Of a DNA stretch of 12,833 nucleotides, positions 6,358 through 12,833 are shown in pieces (position 1 is the stretch's first letter; every line of letters starts with the position of its first letter). The stretch is taken from positions 1 through 12,833 of the forward strand of contig JAPKCN010000034.1 in NCBI GenBank assembly GCA_028822945.1, written 5' to 3'. Under the pieces are notes generated by a model, which was not told the origin of the DNA, searched no databases, and saw only the letters and a program-made list of their open reading frames with translations. Made by a program: the position numbers and the translations under genes. This DNA comes from Porticoccaceae bacterium (lineage in GTDB: Bacteria; Pseudomonadota; Gammaproteobacteria; Pseudomonadales; Porticoccaceae).

Positions 6358-7452
6358 ATGCGCTTACTAGGAATTATTTTATGTGGATTGTTTTTCACTG
6401 GATGTGGTAGTGAGGTATCCAAAACCGTCGTCAGTGACGAGAATGCTGCAGAGCAAAAATATCACTGGAAATTGGTGACTACGTGGCCAAAAAACTACCC
6501 TGGACTAGGCACTGCGCCCGAGACCTTTGCGCGACTTGTCGAACGCATGAGCGCGGGACGTTTAAATATAAAGGTATTTGGCGCGGGCCAACTGGTACCG
6601 GCGATGGAAGTCTTTGACGCGGTCTCTCAAGGTACAGCGCAAATGGGCCATGGCGCGGCCTATTATTGGGCCGGTAAGGCCAGGGGTGCAGCCTTTTTTG
6701 CCGCTGTGCCGTTTGGTCTGAACGCCCAAGAGATGAACAGTTGGTTGCATCATGGAGGAGGTCTAGAACTTTGGCGCGAACTCTACGCACCGTTTAACTT
6801 GATTCCTTTCGCCGGCGGCAATACCGGCGTGCAGATGGCGGGGTGGTTCAACCGTGAAATAAACACTATGGACGATTTAGCCGGCCTTAAAATGCGTATT
6901 CCGGGACTTGGTGGTGACGTTATTACCCGCGCCGGCGGCACTTCTTGGAATATTACTGGAAGCGATATTTACACCGCAATGCAGACGGGCGTGATCGACG
7001 CTACGGAGTGGGTCGGTCCCTACAACGATCTGGCGTTCGGTTTGCACCAAGTCGCCAAGTATTACTACTATCCAGGTTGGCACGAGCCCGGTGTAATGGC
7101 TGAACTCACCGTCAATGCGCAGGCCTATGTTTCGCTGCCGCCTGACTTACAAGCCATCATAGAGGTGGCGGCACGCGCGGTTAACCAAGATATGCTGGAT
7201 GAATACACCGCCAAAAATAATCGGGCACTGGTTGAACTAGTCGAAACTCACGGTGTCGAATTGCGCCGGTTACCCGACCCAGTGCTAGCCGAGCTGCGGC
7301 GCCTATCTGCACAGGTAGTGACTAGCCTAGCCGCCGAAACAGAGCTGACTAGACGTATTGCGGCTTCCATTGATACTTTTAAAGCACAGGCTATGGCCTA
7401 CCATGTGATTTCAGAGGAGGCCTATAATGACGCCCGCAGCGCCGTTGACTAA
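6358..7452 (+). CDS. TRAP transporter solute-binding lipoprotein (TakP/lactate-type DctP family)
   Basis: This 364-residue protein resembles the TakP-like (2-oxoacid, lactate) branch of DctP-family TRAP receptors. Conserved blocks are WKLVTTWPKNYPGLG (37-51), GQLVPAMEVFDAVSQG (77-92), MGHGAAYYW (96-104), GNTGVQM (154-160), LKMRIPGLGGDV (177-188), DATEWVGPYND (214-224) and KYYYYPGWHEPG (234-245). By family analogy R180 would hold the ligand carboxylate, and Q159, E217, W218 and E243 are candidates for the metal/ligand site; this is inference. The N-terminus MRLLGIILCGLFFTGC is a lipoprotein signal with the acylated cysteine at C16, so the receptor is probably membrane-tethered. No DctQ or DctM membrane subunit is present on either side. 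The gene follows uvrD by 52 nt on the same strand, and its TAA overlaps the stop of convergent trkH. A small organic acid is the likely ligand; the exact one is unknown. Confidence 0.88.
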   Translation: MRLLGIILCGLFFTGCGSEVSKTVVSDENAAEQKYHWKLVTTWPKNYPGLGTAPETFARLVERMSAGRLNIKVFGAGQLVPAMEVFDAVSQGTAQMGHGAAYYWAGKARGAAFFAAVPFGLNAQEMNSWLHHGGGLELWRELYAPFNLIPFAGGNTGVQMAGWFNREINTMDDLAGLKMRIPGLGGDVITRAGGTSWNITGSDIYTAMQTGVIDATEWVGPYNDLAFGLHQVAKYYYYPGWHEPGVMAELTVNAQAYVSLPPDLQAIIEVAARAVNQDMLDEYTAKNNRALVELVETHGVELRRLPDPVLAELRRLSAQVVTSLAAETELTRRIAASIDTFKAQAMAYHVISEEAYNDARSAVD

Positions 7453-7458
7453 CGGCGC
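7439..7458. other. Perfect hairpin spanning the two convergent stop codons
   Basis: Arms GCGCCGTT (7439-7446) and AACGGCGC (7451-7458) pair perfectly around a 4-nt loop, GACT. The stop codons of the TRAP receptor gene (TAA, 7450-7452) and trkH (TAG, 7451-7449 on the minus strand) lie in the loop and the right arm. No T-run follows in either direction, so it is not a classical intrinsic terminator, but it is the only strong structure at this convergent junction and may end or protect both transcripts. Confidence 0.6.
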
Positions 7459-8897
7459 CAAAAGGTTGGGGTGAACAGCACTAGCAGGGTGAAAATTTCT
7501 AGCCGGCCGAGTAGCATACCCCAGCAAAGTACCCATTTGGCAAACCCGCCAAGCTCTGAATAGTTACTGGCCACCGAACCCAAACCAGGACCCAGATTGT
7601 TTAGCGATGCTGCAGTTGCGGACCAAGCGGTGACGTAGTCCAACCCACTGGCCAGCAGCAGTAACACCATTAAATAGAAGACCGCGAGATAGACGCCGAA
7701 AAAGGCCCAAATGGCGTCGGCAATACGATCGGGGACCTTGCGGTTATTTATTTTTATCGGCAACACCGCGTTTGGGTGCACCAGTTGATAGATCTCGCGT
7801 ACCCCCTGTTGCCATAAAATCAACATTCGACCAATTTTGATACCCCCTCCGGTGGACCCTGCACAGGCTCCAAAGAAGGATAAAAATATTAGAAAAAACG
7901 GTAAGAAAGTCGGCCATGCGTTAAAATCTGCAGTAGCAAAGCCGGTGGTGGTCATAATTGAAACAAGCTGAAAAATACCCTGCCTAATACTCTCGCTCCA
8001 GCCATATGTGCCACTGTAATACAAATATAAACAAGTAATAGTTGCGCCGACGGCGAGCAGCGCAAGATACATTTTTGCCTCGGGGTCCTGCCAGTAAAAA
8101 GACAGCTCACGATCGTGCCAAACAGCATAGTGGAGTGCAAAGTTGATACCGGATACGACCATAAAAAACGTGCAGATAGCCATAATAGCGCTGCTATCGA
8201 AAAAACCAATACTGGCATCATGGGTTGAAAATCCACCGATCGCCACAGTCGAAAAACTGTGGGTCACCGCGTCGAACGGCGACATACCAGCGATCCAATA
8301 AGCGAGTGCACAGACGACTGTGAGTGCTACATAAATCTTGAACAGAACATTCGCGGTTTCGGTAATCCGTGGGGTAATCTTTGAGTCTTTCATCGGGCCC
8401 GGGGTTTCGGCTCGATAGATTTGCATGCCACCGACGCCGAGCATCGGTAGGATGGCGACCGCGATGACGACGATACCGATACCGCCAAGCCACTGTAGTT
8501 GCTGTCGGTAATAGAGAATCGACTTAGGTAATTCATCAAGACCTGCGATCACTGTGGCCCCGGTAGTGGTCAGTCCAGATATAGATTCGAATAGGGCGTC
8601 GATGAAGGACAGATGTAGCGAATCGGAGAGCATAAACGGCAAGGTACCAAAGGTACTCAAGACCAACCAAAAAAACACTGTCACAACGAAGCCGTCACGT
8701 GTTCGCAGTTCGCCGGTACTAGCGCGCATTGGTAGCCAAAATAGCAACCCGACTAGCAGCGTGATTGAAAAGGCTAACAAAAACATTTGCGATGTTGACT
8801 CTCCATATAACATCGCGACCAACACCGGCGGCAGCATCGTCAGGCTAAAAACGATCAACAGCAGTCCAAGTACCCGCGCAGTAATAGCTGTGTGCAT
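7449..8897 (-). CDS. trkH: Trk potassium uptake system membrane protein TrkH
   Basis: This 482-residue inner-membrane K+ channel subunit works with the cytoplasmic gating protein TrkA. The four pore-loop selectivity motifs of the TrkH/Ktr family are visible: GLTTTGAT (108-115), STVAIGGFS (216-224), MTTTGFAT (315-322) and LNNLGPGLG (432-440), each with its filter glycine. The CAGSTGGGIKIGR segment (345-357) is the conserved stretch after the third pore. About ten or more hydrophobic helices fit the family, and length matches E. coli TrkH. The ATG at 8897 is preceded by AAGG at a 7-nt spacing, which overlaps the TAA of trkA, so translation is probably coupled to trkA. It is the last gene of the def-fmt-rsmB-trkA-trkH operon, and its stop overlaps that of the convergent TRAP receptor gene by 4 nt. 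Confidence 0.95.
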   Translation of the reverse strand: MHTAITARVLGLLLIVFSLTMLPPVLVAMLYGESTSQMFLLAFSITLLVGLLFWLPMRASTGELRTRDGFVVTVFFWLVLSTFGTLPFMLSDSLHLSFIDALFESISGLTTTGATVIAGLDELPKSILYYRQQLQWLGGIGIVVIAVAILPMLGVGGMQIYRAETPGPMKDSKITPRITETANVLFKIYVALTVVCALAYWIAGMSPFDAVTHSFSTVAIGGFSTHDASIGFFDSSAIMAICTFFMVVSGINFALHYAVWHDRELSFYWQDPEAKMYLALLAVGATITCLYLYYSGTYGWSESIRQGIFQLVSIMTTTGFATADFNAWPTFLPFFLIFLSFFGACAGSTGGGIKIGRMLILWQQGVREIYQLVHPNAVLPIKINNRKVPDRIADAIWAFFGVYLAVFYLMVLLLLASGLDYVTAWSATAASLNNLGPGLGSVASNYSELGGFAKWVLCWGMLLGRLEIFTLLVLFTPTFWRR

Positions 8898-8906
8898 AGT
8901 GGTGCC

Positions 8907-10289
8907 TTAAAAGAAGCTGAAACCAACAGTAAATAGTTTTTCGACAGCGCGGGTATTTGCCTTGTCGACCACAAAGACTATGACGTGATCGCCACTGTTG
9001 ATTACAGTATCGCGGTGGGCGATATGTACTTCCCCGTCTCGCACTAAAGCCGCTAGCGTGGCACCTGGAGGCGACTTAATATCTTCGATTCTTCGGCCCA
9101 CGACTTTCGAGGTTTTTTCGTCACCATGAACAATAATCTCAAGTGCTTCTGCTGCTCCTCGCCTAAGCGAGTGCACACTTACCGTGTCTGCCCTGCGCAC
9201 GTGTGCTAGTAGTGAACTGGTGGTCGCCTGTTGTGGCGAGATGGCTACATCGATATCGCCACCCTGCATGAGGTCAGCATATACAGGATTGCTGATCAGT
9301 GTCATTACTTTTTTTGTGCCGAGTTTCTTGGCCAGTAGTGAGGCCATAATATTAACCTCATCATCGTTAGTGAGTGCTAAAAAGACATCTGCGCGGTCAA
9401 TATTTTCGTCGAGTAACAATTCCTGATCAGTTGCCGATCCGTTGAGTACAACTGCTCGATCGAGTTTTTCAGAGAGGAACTCAGCTCTTTGCTTAGAGGA
9501 TTCGATGATTTTGATATTGTAGTCGTGTTCGAGCGCCTTGGTCAGTCGGTATCCAATGTTACCGCCGCCGGCGATAATTAATCGGTGATAGGGTTTTTCT
9601 AACTTGCGCAACTCGCTCATGACTTTGCGGATATTGTTTTTTGCCGCAATAAAAAATACTTCGTCCCCGTCTTCGATTACGGTTGTGCCCGTTGGGAATA
9701 TTGCTCGGTCACGTCGATAAATTGCTGCCACACGAGCATCGGCATGGGGGATATGCTCTTTTATGGTGCGTAATTCTTGGCCAACTAGGGGACTATTTTT
9801 AACCGCCCTAAGGCCGACTAGTTGGATGATACCGTTGGCAAAGTCGAGTACCTGAAGGGCACCTGGTTGAGCGACCAGTCGCGTAATGTAATCGGTGACC
9901 ACCTGTTCTGGGGTAATCATTACATCGACGGGCATATGTTTGTCGTTAAAAAGCTTATCGTAGTATTTCGGATTTGTGTAGTTGCCAGCGCGGATTCTCG
10001 CGATTTTTGTCGGCGTGTGAAACAGTGAGTAAGCAACTTGGCAGGCGATGATATTGACTTCGTCGCTGTTGGTTACGGCTACGAGCATATCGGCGTCCTC
10101 AATACCTGCGCGCACCAAAATGTCGGGGTGACTGCCGATTCCGGAGACGGTTCGAATATCGAGCCGATCCTGCAGAACCCTGAGCGCTTTACCGTCGATA
10201 TCTATGACAGTAATATCATTATATTCTCTGGCGAGATTTTCTGCTAGCGTGCCGCCAACTTGTCCAGCTCCGACAATGATAATTTTCAT
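8907..10289 (-). CDS. trkA: Trk potassium uptake NAD-binding regulatory protein TrkA
   Basis: This 460-residue cytoplasmic protein binds nucleotides and gates the TrkH channel. It has the duplicated RCK architecture. The first Rossmann domain (about 1-120) carries GAGQVG (7-12) with acidic D30/D32 after the second strand. A first RCK_C domain follows (about 145-220). The second Rossmann domain (about 235-350) carries GGGNIG (241-246) and E263, and the second RCK_C domain (about 370-455) shows DGEVHIAHRDTVINSGDHVIVF. Both glycine-rich loops are intact, so both sites probably bind NAD(H) or ATP/ADP as in characterised TrkA. The ATG at 10289 directly abuts the TAG stop of rsmB (TAG-ATG, no gap), which indicates translational coupling. 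Length matches the family. Confidence 0.95.
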   Translation of the reverse strand: MKIIIVGAGQVGGTLAENLAREYNDITVIDIDGKALRVLQDRLDIRTVSGIGSHPDILVRAGIEDADMLVAVTNSDEVNIIACQVAYSLFHTPTKIARIRAGNYTNPKYYDKLFNDKHMPVDVMITPEQVVTDYITRLVAQPGALQVLDFANGIIQLVGLRAVKNSPLVGQELRTIKEHIPHADARVAAIYRRDRAIFPTGTTVIEDGDEVFFIAAKNNIRKVMSELRKLEKPYHRLIIAGGGNIGYRLTKALEHDYNIKIIESSKQRAEFLSEKLDRAVVLNGSATDQELLLDENIDRADVFLALTNDDEVNIMASLLAKKLGTKKVMTLISNPVYADLMQGGDIDVAISPQQATTSSLLAHVRRADTVSVHSLRRGAAEALEIIVHGDEKTSKVVGRRIEDIKSPPGATLAALVRDGEVHIAHRDTVINSGDHVIVFVVDKANTRAVEKLFTVGFSFF

Positions 10290-11609
10290 CTAATTCTCAG
10301 CTTCAGTGTCGCTGTGATGCTTTTGAAGGCGTGCATAATAAAAACCATCTTGACCATCTATGGCTGGAAACAATTGCCGACCAAACGGTGTTTGCTGACC
10401 CCAAATCGCGTCTATTATACTAATCGACGCGTCACTATGGTTTCGTAAAAAAGCCTCGACGACTCGGTCATTTTCGCTGGGTAGTATAGAGCAAGTAGCG
10501 TACACCAAAATGCCGTTCTTTTTTAGCGTTGCCCAAAGACTGTTTAATATTTGGCTCTGAACCTCGGCTAGCTTATCAATATCTGCACCTTTGCGCAGCA
10601 GTTTGATATCTGGGTGACGTCGAATAACGCCGGTTGCTGAGCAGGGGGCATCGACTAAGATACGGTCAAAATATTGCTTATCCCACCAACTCTCCCAATC
10701 TGATGCATCGGCTTCGAGCAACTCAGCTTCGAGACCTAAGCGTGACAGATTATCTTGTACACGCTGAAGCCGCCTTGCGTCGCTGTCGAGTGCCAGAAGT
10801 GTCTTTAGGTGCGGTTGGGTTTCAGCGATGTGTCCGGTTTTACCGCCTGGTGCACTGCACGCGTCTAAGACGCGCTGCCCTGATTCCAGCATCAATACCG
10901 ATACGGATAATTGAGCGGCCTCGTCCTGCACACTGCAATCGCCCAGTTCAAAACCAGGTAGTTGATGGACATCGATCGGTGATGCTAATTGAATTCCATA
11001 GTCGCTCAGCTCGGTGAGATCCGCCTCAAGTCCTGCACGGCGCAACCTCGCTAGGTACTCTTCGCGCGAGCCGCGGCGCAAGTTAACTCGAAGTGTCATT
11101 GGTGCTCGGGTATTATTAGCGGTGATAATATTGGTCGCAAGGGGCTCTGACCATGCGTCACGAAATGCCTGTGAAAGCCAATCTGGGTGCGCGGAACAAA
11201 AGACAGGTCGTAGCACCAATTGCTCACTCAATAAATCTTTTTGTCGCAAAAAATTACGCAGTACGCCGTTTACCATGGCTTTCGCCCAGGGGCGTTTGAG
11301 TGCTTTGGTAGCAGCCACCGTTTCGTTAACGACTGCATGCTCAGCAACGCGCAGATGCAACAACTGGTATAGGCCAATAATTAGCAACGCCTGTATCTCA
11401 AGATCTTTGGCGCGCAAGGGCTTCGCTACTAGCAACTCCAAGTAAAGCGCTATGCTAGGTTGCCAGCGTAACGAGCCAAAACAAAGTTCTTTTAGCAGTC
11501 CGCGATCGCGCTCGTCAACCCGCAGGACCATTGGTGGAAGCGCCGCCGAGAGAGATTGGCCGCGGAGCACGCTGGCCACGACTTGCGCCGCTGCTGCGCG
11601 GGTGTTCAA
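10290..11609 (-). CDS. rsmB: 16S rRNA (cytosine-967-C5)-methyltransferase RsmB
   Basis: This 439-residue SAM-dependent enzyme makes m5C967 in 16S rRNA. The N-terminal part (about 1-130, including ELCFGSLRW and the HAVVNETVAATKALKR block) is the NusB-like RNA-binding domain. The catalytic domain has the SAM loop VLDACSAPGGKT (247-258), the motif DRILVDAPCSATGVIRRHPD (315-334) with C323, and VYATCSILPSEN (369-380) with C373. These are the two cysteines used for catalysis and product release in this family. There is no ATG near the N-terminus: the TTG at 11609, 4 nt after the fmt stop, gives MNTRAAAAQVVASVLRGQSL, which aligns with the normal start of RsmB, so it was chosen. No strong Shine-Dalgarno is visible, suggesting that translation depends on ribosomes finishing fmt. 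Confidence 0.94.
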   Translation of the reverse strand: MNTRAAAAQVVASVLRGQSLSAALPPMVLRVDERDRGLLKELCFGSLRWQPSIALYLELLVAKPLRAKDLEIQALLIIGLYQLLHLRVAEHAVVNETVAATKALKRPWAKAMVNGVLRNFLRQKDLLSEQLVLRPVFCSAHPDWLSQAFRDAWSEPLATNIITANNTRAPMTLRVNLRRGSREEYLARLRRAGLEADLTELSDYGIQLASPIDVHQLPGFELGDCSVQDEAAQLSVSVLMLESGQRVLDACSAPGGKTGHIAETQPHLKTLLALDSDARRLQRVQDNLSRLGLEAELLEADASDWESWWDKQYFDRILVDAPCSATGVIRRHPDIKLLRKGADIDKLAEVQSQILNSLWATLKKNGILVYATCSILPSENDRVVEAFLRNHSDASISIIDAIWGQQTPFGRQLFPAIDGQDGFYYARLQKHHSDTEAEN

Positions 11610-11613
11610 AAGC

Positions 11614-12555
11614 TCAGCTACCCAACAGTTTGGCGGAGAAAAACATTTGCCGGCGTGAATGCAGAACCTCGGAGACTGCCATACGCGACTTTCCGGCGAG
11701 TTGGATCTCGTCGATTAGTAGCGTACCTTGGCCGCAGGCGACATGTAAAAAACCGTCTTGGCTATCGATAATAGTTCCAGGAAGACAAACCGTCGCATCC
11801 TCTATGGCGCGCGCCCGCCAAATTTTAATCCTCTCGCCCATCAAGGTGCTATAGGCCACCGGAGCAGGGTTAAATGCGCGAACTTGACGCTCTAGCGTGG
11901 TTGCACTGTGCGTCCAATCGAGAAGCGCTTCACGCTTGTCGATCTTGCCCGCGTAGCAACTCATGCTGTCATCCTGTGCCGTCGCTTGTGCACTGTTGCG
12001 TTCGAGTAGATCTAAGCTGTGCAACAGGGCTGGACCACCTACTTGACAGAGTTTGATTAAAAGGTCGGCACTGCTGTCGGTTGCTTCTATGGGGCATTCG
12101 GCCGCGCCGAGAATTCTACCGGTATCCAGACCTTCATCCATCTGCATAATAGTGACACCAGTTTGGGTATCGCCGGCTTCGATAGCTCTTTGGATGGGTG
12201 CTGCCCCGCGCCAACGAGGCAGCAATGATGCGTGCACATTGATACAGCCGAGGCGCGGGATATCGAGTACTGCACGCGGTAATATCAGGCCGTAGGCGAC
12301 TACCACCAAAATATCAGCATTCAATTGACGAAGTTGTTCTTGGGCGTTCGTACTTTTAAACGACGCTGGTTGAAACACTGGTATCTTGAGCGTATTGGCC
12401 AATACTTTGACAGCACTGGCGGTAGTTTTGTTACCGCGCCCAGCACGTCGATCTGGCTGTGTAAAAACGGCCACTACAGCATGCTGCTGTGCCATCAAGA
12501 ATTGCAGATGTTGAGCGGCGAACTGGGGAGTCCCAGCAAACACAATTTTTAACAA
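11614..12555 (-). CDS. fmt: Methionyl-tRNA formyltransferase
   Basis: This 313-residue enzyme transfers a formyl group from 10-formyl-tetrahydrofolate to Met-tRNA(fMet) for translation initiation. The N-terminal Rossmann-type catalytic domain begins IVFAGTPQFAAQHL (4-17) and contains the active-site triad N106, H108 (INVHASLLPRWRGAAP, 105-120) and D144 (MDEGLDTG, 139-146), the residues used by E. coli Fmt. The C-terminal OB-fold tRNA-binding domain starts near YAGKIDKREALLDW (201-214). An upstream in-frame stop (the def TAG) lies four codons before, and no ATG or GTG fits the N-terminus. Translation must therefore start at the TTG at 12555 or within a few codons of it. It is 9 nt downstream of def, the usual partner that removes the formyl group, and 4 nt upstream of rsmB. 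Confidence 0.95.
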   Translation of the reverse strand: MLKIVFAGTPQFAAQHLQFLMAQQHAVVAVFTQPDRRAGRGNKTTASAVKVLANTLKIPVFQPASFKSTNAQEQLRQLNADILVVVAYGLILPRAVLDIPRLGCINVHASLLPRWRGAAPIQRAIEAGDTQTGVTIMQMDEGLDTGRILGAAECPIEATDSSADLLIKLCQVGGPALLHSLDLLERNSAQATAQDDSMSCYAGKIDKREALLDWTHSATTLERQVRAFNPAPVAYSTLMGERIKIWRARAIEDATVCLPGTIIDSQDGFLHVACGQGTLLIDEIQLAGKSRMAVSEVLHSRRQMFFSAKLLGS

Positions 12556-12564
12556 GCGACCCGC

Positions 12565-12833
12565 CTACTCACGATTCTTTTTTATTTTTTTGCGAATGCG
12601 CTGCCGCTTGAGTGTGGATAAATAATCGACAAACAACTTTCCCTCGAGGTGATCAATTTCATGTTGGATACAAACGGCTAAAAGACCTTTGGCCTCTTCT
12701 TCAAATTTACTTCCATCGCGGTCTAGTGCAGTTATCATGACGTGACCCGGCCGCTCGACTGTCTCATAGGTTTCCGGGATGGACAGGCAGCCTTCGTCGT
12801 AAGGCACACGAGTATCATCGAGAACTTCAATTT
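12565..12833 (-). CDS. def: Peptide deformylase, C-terminal part (cut by window edge)
   Basis: The frame stays open from the TAG at 12565 to the right edge, so only the C-terminal half, about 88 codons, is present. It carries motif 2, EGCLS (the zinc-ligand cysteine at 12787-12789), and motif 3, HEIDH in QHEIDHLEGKLFVDYL (histidines at 12661-12663 and 12649-12651, catalytic glutamate at 12658-12660). A basic tail ends in RKKIKKNRE. Reading on to the edge gives IEVLDDTRVPYDEG, consistent with a normal deformylase and not with a start at the GTG at 12807. The first motif (GxGxAAxQ) and the promoter are outside the window. The enzyme removes the N-formyl group from nascent proteins. It heads the visible part of the def-fmt-rsmB-trkA-trkH operon. 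Confidence 0.95.
   Translation of the reverse strand, partial: IEVLDDTRVPYDEGCLSIPETYETVERPGHVMITALDRDGSKFEEEAKGLLAVCIQHEIDHLEGKLFVDYLSTLKRQRIRKKIKKNRE

Noticed and set aside
8554..8910. 118-codon plus-strand open frame opposite trkH
   Set aside because: It is antisense to the conserved trkH start region and has no family resemblance or ribosome binding site.
10634..11445. Long plus-strand open frames opposite rsmB
   Set aside because: They lie antisense to a well-conserved enzyme, have no recognisable domain and show low-complexity arginine/serine composition typical of shadow frames.
1..12833. Mobile elements, CRISPR arrays, tRNA/rRNA genes, toxin-antitoxin or defence islands
   Set aside because: No direct repeats, transposase or integrase frames, cloverleaf-like sequence or accessory-type gene clusters were seen; all long frames are accounted for by housekeeping or transport genes.

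Overview
The window looks like ordinary chromosomal DNA of a gammaproteobacterium, possibly a marine or aquatic one. The evidence is the gene order def-fmt-rsmB-trkA-trkH, a HexR-type RpiR regulator, a UvrD (not Rep or PcrA) helicase with the gammaproteobacterial C-terminus, a Fur-type box and a TRAP solute receptor. Base composition looks even along the window. I see no insertion sequence, phage gene, tRNA, rRNA or CRISPR array. Genus cannot be fixed from the sequence alone.

Layout. (1) Positions 1-2975, minus strand: an iron-repressible heme uptake operon, hmuT-hmuU-hmuV, followed 3 nt later by the start of a HugZ/HutZ-type heme-utilization gene cut by the left edge. A strong Fur box at 3003-3021 lies just upstream of hmuT. 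(2) Positions 3112-3963, minus strand: hexR, with a HexR-like palindrome 20 nt upstream of its start. (3) Positions 4146-6305, plus strand: uvrD, divergent from hexR. (4) Positions 6358-7452, plus strand: a TRAP-type substrate-binding lipoprotein with no membrane subunits beside it. Its stop codon overlaps the stop of the convergent trkH inside a perfect hairpin. (5) Positions 12833-7449, minus strand: def (partial)-fmt-rsmB-trkA-trkH, a tightly packed operon with gaps of 0-9 nt.

How the genes work together. HmuT would capture heme in the periplasm, HmuU/HmuV would move it into the cytoplasm using ATP, and the HugZ-like protein would bind or break down the heme to release iron. Fur would shut the operon off when iron is replete. 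HexR senses an Entner-Doudoroff intermediate in characterised relatives and probably controls its own gene here. The def-fmt pair handles N-formylation and deformylation of nascent proteins, RsmB methylates 16S rRNA, and TrkA/TrkH form the potassium uptake system.

Coding density is very high. The longest gap is the 182 bp between hexR and uvrD, so no stretch over 300 bp lacks a gene. I did not find a clearly new biological system. The points most worth a second look are the putative HexR operator shared by hexR and uvrD, the orphan lipoprotein TRAP receptor, the hairpin at the convergent stops, and the TTG starts of fmt and rsmB.
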